The notes below the pieces were generated by a model that was not told where the DNA came from, did not search any database, and worked only from the letters and a program-made list of their open reading frames with translations. Of a DNA stretch of 64,000 nucleotides, positions 45,895 to 58,560 are shown piece after piece (positions within the stretch are counted from its first letter, which is position 1; each line of letters begins with the position of its first letter). The DNA comes from Eonycteris spelaea (lineage: Eukaryota > Chordata > Mammalia > Chiroptera > Pteropodidae), in assembly GCA_003508835.1 (NCBI GenBank), contig PUFA01000007.1, forward strand, positions 16,949,001 to 17,013,000, given 5' to 3'. The position numbers and the translations under genes were made by a program.

Positions 45895-46493
45895 ATTCAT
45901 TAGGATTCACTTCACCCTAACAGATTAAAAGGGAGAAAAATACAAAGTTACCCTTGACTTACATGTTACTCATTAAAAACGAAAACAAAACTATTTCTTA
46001 CATGAAATGTATGGTAATGTTTTCTGAGGCAAGTTTAGTCTTCCTTTGATTTACTCTTTAGGAATTTTGGCATATAAGTACTGATAAGTGAGAGAAGTCT
46101 TAGCTGGCAAAAGTTTTCTTATCTCATTTAAGAAGAATATGATAACTTAGAAACCACATTTAACTAAAGCTTTTCCTGACCTTTTTTTTTTTTGAAAAAT
46201 ATAAATTTTTGTAAAAAGGTATAATAAAATGCTTGAATATAACACACTTAACATAATAATTAGAGAAATGTTTTTTAAAGTAGCAAACATCTAGGTATAA
46301 TTTATAATATTTTCCACTAAGCTGTTACCTACCAAAACACTGCTTCCTATGCCTAGAATTTGAATAAAACATTTCTATATTTTTTGAATATAGACTTTCA
46401 ATTTTATCTCTTCTGAAACTAATACATGGCTTTGTGACTATGGTAATTAAGTCAAATAATTTCTAGCAATTGTTTTTCAACTAAAAATGAATG

Positions 46494-46540
46494 AATACAT
46501 ACATACATACATATACATAACAAACACACACACACATATT
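46494..46540 (+). repeat. (CATA)n/(CA)n microsatellite
   Basis: ATAC units lead into an ACACAC run and an ATATTTATTT end. Confidence 0.9.
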
Positions 46541-46689
46541 TATTTAAAAAGAGTAACCTCTTTTTATAACTATAAGTACAGTTGCCTGAAATGTGTCAGA
46601 GGATTGAAAAACTCAAAATTAGGAGGCATGAGTCTTTGTCGAATCAGAAGATTTTGGGGAATCAAAGTTTTTAATTTTTTTTTTTTGCC

Positions 46690-46745
46690 TCATCTGTTCA
46701 TTGTAAAGGTTTGGCGAGATGATCTCTTCTGAATTCTGCCTGCTC
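46690..46745 (+). repeat. MIR/MIR3-like fragment
   Basis: 'ctcatctgttcattgtaaag' followed by 'gcgagatgatctcttctgaa' resembles 'catctgtaaaatgggg...gatgatctctaagg'. Short. Confidence 0.4.
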
Positions 46746-48599
46746 TTTACTAAACTAATTTACTTTGTTTCAGCCAGCTTAGAATATTTATATTTCCTAC
46801 TTCTCTGAGAAAAATAAAAAGGTAAAAAATAAATAAATACAGATTTGGAGTAAATCTCTTCCATCTAAGGACTAAACAATAGCTAATGATTATTTTCTCA
46901 AGGATCAAAGGCATATTGAACAATCCTTACTCCCTGAACTCCATGAAGAATTTTACTAGTAGCATTTGATGATAAAAACTCTCAGCCAAGTTGCAACTTT
47001 TAAAACTTACTTCAGGAAATAAATATTATAAAGCTATTTTATGAATATATTTTGATCAAAAATATTTTAGAACAAATATTTTAATATATTACACATGGAA
47101 AATGCAACTTTTTAAATGTATGAGGAATATTAAAAATAAATAAAATAAAATAGGAAGAGTTCCAAACTCTACTAAAATTATAATATATAGCAAGGAAAAG
47201 TTGTCAGATTCAGATCTTCCAACTCAGATCATTTAAAAGATTGAACTTTTAAAAGTCCGAATCTTCTCAGTTGTAAAATGGACTAAGGAAACATGTATAG
47301 ATACCATTTTTCATATTTATGAATAAACTATAATCTTGATATAAATATTGATTATGAAATTATTATATATGTAGAGGTTGCATTTTTCTGAGGCAGATTT
47401 TTGCATGATTTCTGAAAATTGCTTATCTGGAAGTTTTATGACGTTTAAAATAGGCTTCTCTTGAGTAAAAATACAGTTAGTCTATTACATTTCCTTTCTC
47501 TAACATCAGTTTTAGGTGTTTTGGTGAAGGTTTCTGATTTCTTGAAAAGAAGAAAAAAAAATTCTTCAGTTTTATTTAGGTTGCTTTTCATTTGTGTATT
47601 TTTGTGTTACATGCTAAAATGATGACTACTTCTAAAGTTTAATTATCTTAAAGTGCATAAGAATTCTAATGTGAAGCAGAAAGAAAGCGTATTGAGAGAG
47701 GCAATATTGAGGGGATATGAAGAGTCTTACATATCTCTAAATATCTACAAAGATTATTCCATTTTCATTTTTTCCTTAACCAATTTTTACCCCTAAAGTA
47801 GTTCTTTGGTACTTGTCCTTTGCTTATATGCAAAGGGTAGAATAGAGATTATAAGAAATGAAGACTCCATTAGCTTGAGTGGTGCCCTTTGGCTGATAGG
47901 CATAATATTCTTAAACTAGAGTACTTCACACTGCCAATCTCTACTAATGGAGAATCACTACACACATATCTATGGCTGTCCTGAAATACTTTTTCTCTTA
48001 TAAAGAATTACACAGAAACAGGTAGAACATGAAAAATTATTCATTAAGTGCAGCAAGAAAGCCATTAAGATCATAATTCCCAAGCATTAAGGAAGAGTTA
48101 TGAGCCTTGGAGAAAAATAACCTTACGTATGTACATATGTCATCAGCTTACTCCTAGTGGGGAAAAGAGACAGGTTAAAATGCTCCATTTGATATATACA
48201 GAATTTCTTCTGAAGGAAACACTACCTTCATAAATATCCAAATGGAGTGCTTGCAAAAGTATCTCCACCATTAAGTGACTCCCTTTTGCCTATGGTAAAA
48301 ATATATTTTGCAGATTTATATTTCAGAGATGGATAGCCCAGTCTAAAAGCCAATATAATAGAAGTTAGGAGAAATGACTAAAACTAATAAGAAAAATAAA
48401 ATAAAAAAATAAAAAATAAATCTCAGTGCTTTTCCACACAAGTTTTTTCAAATTAAGGAGATTGGTGAAATTGAAAGGTCCATGAATGCTAACAATTGCA
48501 TTAACTACTAGTGATGCATTACTTATAAAAGCCAGTCTAAGCTTCTTACTGTGACACAGGATTGATTTAGAGTTTTATAGAAACATAGCAGTGATTTCT
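46746..48599. other. Unassigned AT-rich DNA
   Basis: Contains AAATAAAATAAA runs near 47130-47155 and 48390-48420. No gene or named repeat recognised. Confidence 0.4.
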
Positions 48600-51110
48600 A
48601 GTCAACATCTATAACCAGGGAATCAGAAAAGAAGAAACAGAATGGACTAAAATCAAAAACCCAATACATGACTCTGACTCTGTGGGTAGAGTTCCATCTA
48701 CCAAGTAGAAGTTCCATAGGCTCACAAGATTTTTCTCTACATCCCCCAAAATGCCATCTAAACATTCTGGTTTCTGGTTCTGCATATAAGGAGTCTTGAG
48801 TCACCACTCTGTCCTAATAATTAAAAAGCTGAACAGCCTAAAAATTTAGCAACTCTTCTTGGATCTTTAAAAGAGGAAAAGACACGGACAAACCATTGCT
48901 CCCAAGATTGGAGAGACAGCTGAATACTGGGAATCCCAGCCTACCTGAACAGAGACTGAGGGAAATTACCACAGGAACCAGTACCAGGGCAAGAAAATCT
49001 AAATTATAATTGTTGAATTGCTAGAGGCTGGGTGCAGACAAGTCTGAGAGTTAATTTTCAGGAACTTGGCCAGGTTCTCAAGGTAAATACCAAACAAAAA
49101 CATCCTCATGCTTCTAGCAGAGGAAGAGGAAAGGAACCATTTTGAAATTCACCAGAGTGCTCTATTCTTCTTAATAAGGCCTGCCTTCAGGGGGAAGTAA
49201 TTAACATGGTGGAAGGGAAATACCCAACTATGCCCACTCTAGCCATTCTATCCAATCAAAGGGCAAAAGTAGAAAAACTGAAAAATTCTTATGAAGTTCA
49301 TAATCCAGACAAATAGGTTCATCAAAAAACCAAGACCAGATTATAGGACCAGAGAAACTTCACCTGCCCCACCCTTGACTACCACATTACTAATGGCCTA
49401 GTTATAATAGTTCCTTTTACTCTGTACATCATGTATAGCTATCAATAAAAAATTGCAAGGCCAACCAAAAAGCAAAAAACAATCTAAAGAGAGGGAGAGA
49501 GAGCAAGCACTGGTCAAAACAAGGCAGAGATGTTGGAATTATCAGATCAGGAATTTAAAACAACTATGATAATTATTCTAAGGGCTCTAATAGATAAATT
49601 AGACAGCATGCAAGAACAGATGGTAATGGTAGCAGAGTGATGTAAGCCTTCAGAGAGAACCAGAAAGAAATGCTAGAGATAAAAGAGTAAAAACTGCTGT
49701 AAAAAAGAAAAAAAATGGCTTTGATGGGCTTATTAGTAGACCGGATACAGCTGAAGAAAGAATTTCTAGGCTAGAGAATACATCGACAGAATCACTGAAA
49801 ACAAAAAAGCAAACACAAGACTAAAAAAAAAATAGAACAGAACATTCAAGGACTGTGGGACAGATACAAAAGGTGTAACATATGTATAATGAATATCAAA
49901 AGGAGAAGAAAGAGAGAACAGAACAAAATATGTGATTAAATAATGATCGAGAATTACCACAAATTCATATCAGACATTAAACCACATATCCAGGAATCTC
50001 AGAGAGCATCAATCAGGTAAATATCAAAACAAATAAACTAACAAATTACCCCTAGGCATATAGTTTTCAAAGTACAGAAAAGTAAAAATAAAGAAAATAA
50101 TCCTGAAAGAAGCCAGAGGAACAAAACACATTTCATATAGAGGACAAAGATAAGAACTGCACCTGATTTCTTCTCAGAAGCCATGCAAACAAGGAAAGCA
50201 CAAAGTGAAAATATTTAAAAAATGGACCAAAGTCCTTTGGAGATGACCCACCAGAAAAGATATACAATAGGAAACAAGAATATGAAAAGATGCTCCATCA
50301 TCATCTGTCATCAGGGAACCTCAATTAAAGCGATAATTAGATACCACTACACACATATTAGAATGGCCAAAATCTGGAACATGGGCAATGCCAGGTGCTG
50401 ACAAGGTTGTGGAGCAATGGGAACTTTAATTCATTGCTGGAGGAAATGCAAAATGGTACAGTCACTTTGAAAGACAGTTTAATATTTTCTTACAAAACTA
50501 AAATAACTCTTACCATAGGAACTGGCAATCATACTTCTTAGTATTCGACCCAAGATGCCCTTAAATAAACTGTGGTACATCTAGACAATGGAATATTATT
50601 ATTTATTTCTAAATAGAAATGAGTTATCAAACCACAAAAAGACATGGAGAATGCTTAAATATATATTAGTATGTGAACGGAGCAAATCTGAAATGCCTAC
50701 AACTATATGCTTCTAACTATATGACAACGTGGAAATGGCCAACTCTGGAGACCAAAACATCAGTGGTTGGTGCTGGGTGTGGGAAGGAGGAGATGGATAG
50801 GTAGAATGTAAAGGAGGCAGCAAAATACTCTGCATGATTCCATAATGATGAATATATACCATTATACTTTTGTCCAAATCCATCAATTTACATCTAGAGT
50901 GAACCATAATGTAAACCATGAACTTTGGGTGATTCTGATGTGTCAATGTAGGTTCATCCACTATAACAAATGTGGAGATGTTGGTAATGAGGAGACAATG
51001 TATGTGTGGGGACAGGTGGTCTATGGGAAATCTCTGTACCTTCCTCTAAATTTTGCTATGAACTATAAACTGCTCTAAAATGCAAGTTATTTTAAAAGGG
51101 AGAAAATAGT
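48600..51110 (+). repeat. Old L1 LINE with deleted ORF2
   Basis: The 5' UTR-like part (from about 48830, 'ctgaacagagactgagggaa', 'ccacaggaaccagtaccagg') is followed by ORF1-region sequence. There one sees 'gatgttggaattatcagatc', 'ggctttgatgggcttattag', 'caaaaggtgtaacatatgta', 'atatccaggaatctcagaga' and 'cctgaaagaagccagaggaa'. Near 50230 it jumps to the end of ORF2 ('catcagggaacctcaattaa', 'tggaggaaatgcaaaatggt') and then the 3' UTR ('gtgtcaatgtaggttcatcc', 'atgggaaatctctgtacctt', 'aactgctctaaaatgcaa'). A full L1 is about 6 kb; here most of ORF2 is absent. The 3' end looks like an L1MB/L1MC-age family. All frames are broken. Confidence 0.75.
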
Positions 51111-51789
51111 ACAAACATATAAGAGAAAGTTATGTATGTATCTTCCCATTCTATTCCCTTTCGTTCACCTATTTTCTCCCTTCCTAAGTTATAAAAATGC
51201 AAATGTTACTTTTTGGGGGAGAGGGAGGATTTGGAGCACAGATTATATGCTTGAGGTTAATTCTTTATTACAGAGGATCTATTAAAGGAGCTGAGAGGCA
51301 ATAAACTGATAACTTTTACATCATTTAAAAAAACAGCCACCTTACCTTTTCTCTTATTACCTATTTCTGGCTTCTGCCCAATTCTGTGGTGATTGCTTCA
51401 TCACTGATACAGTAGACCGCTGGACAGCTGTAACCCTAATACCTCTTCTTAAACCCTAATTAACTGGCATAATTAAACATCACATGGCATGACCCACAGA
51501 TATAATCTTTGCTGCATTCCAATAATATCATAAAAATATAATGGTTTCAGCCATAGGACATCTTAGTCAGCTACATATTCTCTTTTTGTACGAAAGACCT
51601 GGAAATGTAGAGATGAGAGAATCCAAAATCTAGAGACTTAAATCCTAGAGCACTAAGACAGCTATGACCTTATTACCTTTCAAGAAAAAGCCAAAAAAGA
51701 AGACATGGCAGTTCTGTGTCTTAAATATTTCAAATCTAAAGCAACATTATCATAGACTGGCTACTTATTGCAATTTCTGATAATAACCA
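51111..51789. other. Unassigned DNA
   Basis: Nothing recognised; a G-rich patch 'ttttgggggagagggaggat' lies at about 51211. Confidence 0.4.
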
Positions 51790-52020
51790 TTTTTTTATTT
51801 TATCAGTTCTTTATGATTTAAAACCATTTACATACATTATTTCTCTTAAATCTGAAAACCACGTAGGGAGAAATTTTACATCTAGATTCCATTTGCATAA
51901 ACTAACACTCAGAAAGGCAAAGTAACTGACCCTAATTTTATATTATGGTAAGTAACATATCTGAGGAATTAAATCCCAGCTGTTTAGACTTTAAACCTTT
52001 TCTTTTCCACTATTCCAAAA
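51790..52020 (+). repeat. MIR SINE
   Basis: 'accatttacatacattattt', 'tctgaaaaccacgtagggag', 'actaacactcagaaaggcaa', 'agtaactgaccctaatttta' and 'ggaattaaatcccagctgtt' follow the MIR order to the end. Confidence 0.7.
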
Positions 52021-52494
52021 GGTAAAATATTATATTTTCACTTTCTGGAAGCCCAGGGAGCTTACCATGTAGTATAACTTACTGTATTTGCTGTGTGGCA
52101 GACACAGAAAAGTAGGGAATTGTGAAATGATTTTGCTATGTTGAATCTTATATGTTTAACATATAATTCAGGCCTGATAGCTCTCCTGATAGAACAAATG
52201 AACTCAAGCATTAGCTTGCTAGATTCATCAAGTAACAAGAAACTATACTATCCATGAAACACTTACCAACATTCTAAAATAAGTGTATAATGAAACAATT
52301 AATCTTTTAAGTTAGAAGGAAATTCATTGACAAACTAATACTAATGATTTATTCTACAGAGGAAGAAAAAAATCCCAAATAGATAAAGTGACTTTCCTTA
52401 TACGTAAAGTGAACCATTAGAGCCAATTCAAGGGGGATTCATGGATAGATGTATGATCTATAACATCAGTATTCATATTTTAATTTAAAATATC
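52021..52494. other. Unassigned DNA
   Basis: Nothing recognised. Confidence 0.4.
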
Positions 52495-52690
52495 AGAGTA
52501 ACTAATATTTACTAAGGGCTTTCCAAATGACAGGATCTTTATTAATTCTACTCCATGTCCTGAGAGCAGTCATAAAGATAAGTGGTATTAATCTAATTTA
52601 GAGATAATATTAAAGATTACAATTATTAATAACTTGCCCATGGTCACAAATTCAAGGATTCAAATCCAGCTTTCTATAACACTTCTACAT
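52495..52690 (+). repeat. MIR SINE
   Basis: 'taatatttactaagggcttt', 'aataacttgcccatggtcac' and 'aaggattcaaatccagcttt' mark 5', middle and 3' MIR blocks in order. Confidence 0.75.
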
Positions 52691-52739
52691 CTGATGGAGT
52701 GGTAGAGTCTGCTCATTTTCAATACCCATCTTCGACCAA

Positions 52740-53160
52740 TTCATTTAGCAGTTGGCCATCTGTATAAAGACTGTTTTTCAGCTTTCTGGTACTTGCATTT
52801 GGTCATATGACTCAGATTTCATGAATGGAATAGTGGAAGTGATGTTTGCAACTTCCTATGTCAGCATGCCTGAAAGAGAAGAGGCATGACTTCCCATCAC
52901 CTTTTCCCCTGCCATCTGGCCAAATGCACATGGTAAGTCATGTTGATCCACATGGTGAGGACTATACTATAGTGATGGCCCAGACACAAGACAGAAAGAG
53001 TCTAATTGTATGAGCCACAGAGTTACAGATTCGACCTCAGTTGCGTATCCTATCCCTGTTACTTGAGAGAAATACATCTCAGCCTTGCTTATACCACTGT
53101 TATTTTGAGTCTCTAATGGAGAGGTTGATCTATATTTAAGTAACAGAATGCCTTCTGGCA
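52740..53160 (+). repeat. LTR remnant, MLT/MaLR-like
   Basis: 'tttggtcatatgactcagat', 'aatagtggaagtgatgtttg', 'cccctgccatctggccaaat', 'atctcagccttgcttatacc' and 'actgttattttgagtctcta' follow the order of old mammalian LTRs. It is a solo remnant. Confidence 0.55.
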
Positions 53161-53279
53161 AACATTATTCATTTTGAGGTAAACCCATGACAGTCATTGC
53201 AATATGACACCATAAATCTGATATTTCTGATCACATGATAAATTAAAGTAAATAACTGATATACATTATGTGACCCACT

Positions 53280-53610
53280 CTATTTAACCCCAAGACTTTT
53301 CCTTCTCTTCGTTACTTGGCTAACTAATTAATAGTATTTTTATTAAAAACAAAGGCATCTCAACTGCCTTTCTTTGATTGCCATCCTGAATCCCTTGCCT
53401 ATTTAGGCATTTCCTTTGTGGGAATAGTATCTTTAATCATATCTATCATCGTAAGTTGATTTTCATTTTTATGTCTGGTTGTCCTCTGCTACTGTAAACT
53501 TTATAAAAGCAACATCATCTCATTTTTAACTCTGGATTCTGAGTTTCCAGAAATGTCTTTAGCATAATGTCAATGATTAGTAAATATTGACATTACTCAA
53601 TTAATTTATA
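53280..53610 (+). repeat. L2 LINE 3' end, diverged
   Basis: 'ctactgtaaactttataaaa', 'gcaacatcatctcattttta' and 'tagtaaatattgacattact' fit the L2 terminal order loosely. Confidence 0.5.
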
Positions 53611-53959
53611 AAATGATTTCTCACAGTTATTCAAAATTAGCACCAAACAAAAAAACATACAGAATATTGTAGGTAACATAGATAGATAAAGCTGAACAGC
53701 ACACTAGAAAACTTGACAATGACAGGACTCAGCTTGAAAACATGATTTTTATCAGCAGCACTAAAATTTAAAAAGGGTTACTAAATTCTATTTTACTTTT
53801 GCAATGCTTTTCAATGATGAATATCTAAAAAGGAGCCATGGAAAACCATCCCGAGAAAAGTATCGGCCTATGATGAACCTGAAAGTTGTGTATAAAAACA
53901 AAAGTATAGGCTTTTGATGGGAAGCCAGACTTCTCATCAAGGCTTAGAAGGTCCTGCAG
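53611..53959. other. Unassigned DNA
   Basis: Nothing recognised. Confidence 0.4.
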
Positions 53960-54450
53960 GACCTCGGACTGCCCCTTCTTCAGCTTTACCTCGCTCATCA
54001 CTCCGCTTTGTGTGTTCTAGTCACACTGACCTGTTTTCTGTTCTTTGAACACAGCAAACTCTTTTGTGCATCAAGACCTTTGTTCTTGCTGCTCACTCTT
54101 CTTGTGAAGTCATTTTCCCAATATCTGATGTGGTCAGCTTCTTTTCATCTTTCAGATTTTAGCTCAAAGTCACTCTTCTGAAATGTTCTGGGCATCTATT
54201 TAAAGTTTTCACATCCTTGCTCCCTAAGCAAGATTTTTTAAAATATAAAAAATTTATTTTCTTTATAACATTTTTATTTTTTACAATTTGACCCATCATG
54301 TTTATTTCTTCCTTTTGTATTTGTCTCCTCAAATGCCTATTAGTTTCTATCAGTAGGAGCCCTGTCTGTCTCATTTACTGTTGTATCTTCCACACGCACA
54401 ACAGGGCTTGGCAGACAAAATGTACTTATAATGTTCTTGAATACATAATG
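53960..54450 (+). repeat. L2 LINE, ORF2 end and 3' UTR
   Basis: Long, ordered L2 match: 'gtcacactgacctgttttct', 'gttctttgaacacagcaaac', 'catcaagacctttgttcttg', 'tgctgctcactcttcttgtg', 'aggagccctgtctgtctcat', 'ttactgttgtatcttccaca' and 'cttggcagacaaaatgtact'. No frame is intact. Confidence 0.8.
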
Positions 54451-54589
54451 GAGTCCATTTATTTGGGGTTTAGTGTATACTAATATGTGATGGAAACAAG
54501 ATTCCAAGAAACTACTGCATGGAGATTTGAAGGAAAGGAATCCTATTTAACGTTTAGGATTAAGAGAAACAATACTAGGAAATTTACAT

Positions 54590-54979
54590 AGCTCTTATGG
54601 GCTAAATTGTGTACCCCAGTATTTATACGTTCAAATCATAATCCCTAGTACCTCAAAATGTGACTGTATTTGAGGATAGACTATTAAAAGAGGTTATTAA
54701 GTTGAAACGAGGTAATCGAAGTGGACTCTAAACCAATATAACCAATGTCCTTGTAAGAACAGGAAATTTGGATGCAGATACACACAGAGAGATGACCATG
54801 TGAAGACGCAGGGAGAAGAGGGTCATGTACAAGCCAAAAAGAGGCCTCAGAAGAAACTGATACCGCAATGCTTTGTCTCAGATTTCTAGTCTGCACAACT
54901 GTGAGAAAAGAAATTTCTTATTTTTTAAGCTACTCAATATGTGGTTCTTTATCATGGCAGCCATCATATGTGAATACAG
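54590..54979 (+). repeat. MLT1-type (ERVL-MaLR) LTR, nearly full length
   Basis: One of the best-preserved LTRs here: 'atgggctaaattgtgtaccc', 'cctagtacctcaaaatgtga', 'ctgtatttgaggataga', 'ccaatgtccttgtaagaaca', 'gaccatgtgaagacgcaggg', 'acaagccaaaaagaggcctc', 'actgtgagaaaagaaatttc' and the terminal 'gtgaatacag'. About 390 bp, as expected for a solo MLT1 LTR. Confidence 0.85.
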
Positions 54980-55139
54980 TTGCCTAGCTGGAGAATAATG
55001 GGAACACCCAGAGAGTAAAGGAGCCATCATGACTGTAAAACCAAACTGTAAACTATTTGAGAGGAAAGATTATAAGCAAAGCCTTGTTCATTGTATACTG
55101 CATTATCCGTGGTGGCTAGAGAGAGTTAATGGAGAAAAT

Positions 55140-55225
55140 GAACGAGAAAACAAAAGGTATAAAGGCAGGGAACATGAAAGACCTTACATAGTAAGGCAAT
55201 TCATTCAGAATAAAGTGCTTGGTTG
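55140..55225 (-). repeat. L2 LINE fragment, minus strand
   Basis: 'gaacatgaaagaccttacat' and 'agtaaggcaattcattcaga' match antisense L2 'agatcatg.agggccttgtaggcca.ggtaagga.tt'. It forms the end of a 67-codon frame that is not a gene. Confidence 0.5.
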
Positions 55226-57404
55226 CAAATGAGATGACAAGATAAGTGCTAACCCTTGCAGACTCTGGATTTTATTTATGCACAAAAAATAGTCATTGTT
55301 TCATATGAAATGTAAAATGAATATTAACAATACACTGGCATTATTTTTTAAATCTTAATAATAGAGCAGACATTTCAAAGTAACTGAAAAGTTATAGAGG
55401 CTGTTTTAAGACATTTATTTTTAATCAAACACTGCTTCCATACTTGGATTGCAAATTTTCCAGAGTCTAAATCACAGTAAATATAAAACATTGAACACTA
55501 GAAAATTTTAACTATTTCATCTAACAATGTAAACACAATACTTACAGAGCTTTGTGAAAAAAGAATGTGTTCCCTTTTTAAATCTGTAACCAGATGTGAG
55601 ATTACTGGTCTTTGTTTCAACTACAATGACGATGGAAAGGAAGAAATTAATTGCAATTTTGATGAATAAAATGCCTGACAAAATAATAGTTTTTAGCAGA
55701 TCATTGTTTTCACTCTTTAATTTCTATCCAGCAAAGTTTTATTTCAATGGTACATCATCATAATTGCCATTTTTATAAACATTAAACTGTGCAGGTGCAT
55801 TTGCAAACTCGCCCTCTGCGGCAAGTACTAAATGAACTAAAGAAATGTAGAACAGATTATAAAACTGCAGAATATATTTGAGCATATGGTGATTGCAGAA
55901 TATCTGCCTTAAAGAAAACTGAAAAATGACTGGCTCTTGCAACCCAAGGTTTCAAAATCTGATGATTTAGTAATTCACTTCTATAGCCTTTCCCCAGTTT
56001 TTGGCTCCTTTTGCCATATGTGCTATACTTTGTTATGTTTAATGTGTTTATAGCCTTCAAATCAGCACTAAATTAGATACCAGCACTAAACATCTCAGCC
56101 AATAAGTAAAATTTGAGTTATAGACAGGTTAGTCCATGAATGAGACATTTTCGAGGGCACCTTGGGATGTCATGGCAACACTGCTATGATTAGTAGGACA
56201 TATTATTTCCTAAAAACTCATTCTATTAATCTTGAGTTTAAACATTAAATAAGTTCTTATTCGTCATGCTTTTGCATTATTTCATTCACTGTAGGCACTG
56301 CCGAAGTGCCTACAGATACCCTCAATGTAGACATGTGTATTGTAGACATTAGGACTCTTTGTCTTTCTTTCATAAATTCACATATAAATCACAAAAACCC
56401 AGCTTAATTCTAATATGATAATAGTTGGTGCGATCTATGTGACAAAATAGAAAAAAACTGATACATGCTGTTAGTTTTATTTTTAATAAATGTATCCGAT
56501 TAGTTAAAGATTCATGCAACTCAGCATCATCACAACAATATTCAGAGAAAAAGATGATAAATCTGGTAACCAGAAACATTTACTAGCCTAAATACGTTCT
56601 CTCTTAGCTGATTAGTTAACAAAAGTTCATCATTATATATTTGTTCATTTGGTCTAATATTGAACTATTTCTTTTTTCTAAAAGAATAGTTATATCAAAT
56701 ATTTACCCTAAAGTTTCTTTTCATACCTTCGAACAATCTTAGCTTTGGAAATATGCTTAGTAGAATTTATTCAGTCAAACCAATTTGATGCATGAACTTC
56801 CTCTTCAACCTCACCATCAGACTGAAATCCACTTTCTCTTTGTTAATACTCCATGGCTCAGAAGACACTTCCATTACATATAGCTTTTATTATTTTTTAA
56901 TTTTAGGGGGAAAAAACAATTTTTTTTAATTTTGGAAAATTTGCCATCTCAACTGGCTTCTGGAGTTTGCCATCCTGACTTGCTTTTGGATTTACATACA
57001 AAAAAAAATCTAATTTTTCTACATGATCATTTTTTAAATGTTTCAAAATGTCTATTATGTACCAATTTAATCTTCTGTGCTGCAAAGTAAATATTCTTAC
57101 AATGATCCTTTCTATGCCTTGGTGTTTTGGCGGTCTACTTAATGAACTCAATGAAAGTTAATAGGTGGCAGGTACTCTTCCAGAGTTGGCTATGTGGTGG
57201 TAGCTAAACACAGCTTCTGCATTCATAGCTTTTAGAATTGAGTAAAAGAAAGAAAAAAAAGCAAATAACAATTAAAGAAGTTTGTTGAGAAGTGCTAGCA
57301 AGGAGGCTCTGAGAGTATGATGATAGAGAATTACAAGAATTTAACTATCTTATAAATAGCCAGGCACACAGAAGTGGTGTGGAATGGAAGAAAAAAGAGG
57401 TTCC
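55226..57404. other. Unassigned AT-rich DNA
   Basis: No gene or named repeat recognised over about 2.2 kb. An inverted pair 'gtaggcactgccg' / 'aagtgcctac' at about 56293-56312 makes a small hairpin. Confidence 0.45.
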
Positions 57405-57422
57405 AGAGAGAGAGAGAGAGAG
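57405..57422 (+). repeat. (GA)n microsatellite
   Basis: About nine AG units. Confidence 0.9.
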
Positions 57423-57429
57423 AATGGAC

Positions 57430-58560
57430 AATTTGGGAGAATATATTGGCATTTAATATCACAGAAAAAGAGCCAATATCCCTAATATATAAACTGTTCT
57501 CAAAATCAAATAGATCTACTTAGGATCCTAGAAAATAAAAAAGACAGTTAAAAAAAAAAACACTAATGGAATTAAATAATTTATGTTTTATATAAAATGT
57601 TAATTTGTTGGTTTTGATAGGAATGCTACGGATACGTAAAATATTAACAATATAGGAAAGCTATATACAATATAGGACAACTATATAAGGATTCTATTAT
57701 TTTTGTAATTTTTCTGTAATATTAAATTAATTACCTAGTTAAAATAAAAATGTAAAACATTTTAAGGAAAAAACGGACCAAAATATCTTTCAAAAAATGC
57801 AATCTACAGAAAAATGCCCCTTAAACATACGAAAAGATAATAAAATTTACTCATAGCAGAAGTGAAAAATAGCACTTCACAAAGGTGTTTTTCATTTTAG
57901 CAACAGCTTGGCAAAATTTTTAAAATAACAATAAACAGTCCTTATGGGATTTTGCTTGTCAGAGTACAAAATGGTACAACCACTATTGAGGGGGGTTTGA
58001 TAAATTTCCATCAAAACTACAAACATGTTTTTTGATGAAAATTGTACTTTTGAGAACTTATAAGAATAAGATAATGTGCTTATGAGAAAACACCATGAAG
58101 ATATACTCCCACCAACAGGAAACAATATATACACAAGCCTACTCATTTTGGAATTATTCGGAAAAGTAAAATATTGGGAACCACATACATGTCATTCATA
58201 AGAGACTGGGCTGAATGAACTATGGTGCGTTCACGTGATGCAGTACAATAAAGGTTAATCAAAATGAGACATGAAAGAATGTATGTAGTAGGCTACTTTT
58301 TGCATGAGCTAGAAGGGGACGTAATCATATTTGTTTCTGTGAGATGATGATTGTGTTTATTTTGCAGAGAGAAAAGAAATGTAGCAAAGGTAAACCAAAA
58401 ACTAATGAAATGAAAAATGTTACTTATAGAGGGTGGATGACTTAGGGTGGAGAAATAGAAATGAGAGTGTGAGTTTTCCAGGAATACTTTTTTAAAACAG
58501 TTTGAATTTTAAATCATGTCTATATTTTGTGTATTCAAAATACAAAGTAAACAAAATAGG
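57430..58560 (+). repeat. Old L1 LINE, ORF2 3' end and 3' UTR
   Basis: Blocks 'gagccaatatccctaatata', 'gtacaaaatggtacaaccac', 'tactcccaccaacaggaaac', 'cactattgaggggggtttga' and 'agagactgggctgaatgaac' with 'tatggtgcgttcacgtgatg' follow an L1M ORF2 C-terminus and 3' UTR. A tandem 20-bp duplication lies at 57647-57686. Confidence 0.65.
57647..57686 (+). repeat. 20-bp tandem duplication
   Basis: Units 57647-57666 and 57667-57686 differ at two bases (acaataggaaag versus acaataggacaa core). Confidence 0.8.

Noticed and set aside
56293..56312. Small hairpin 'gtaggcactgccgaagtgcctac' as a possible RNA gene
   Set aside because: The stem is about 10 bp with a very short loop; far too short for a pre-miRNA and no other support.
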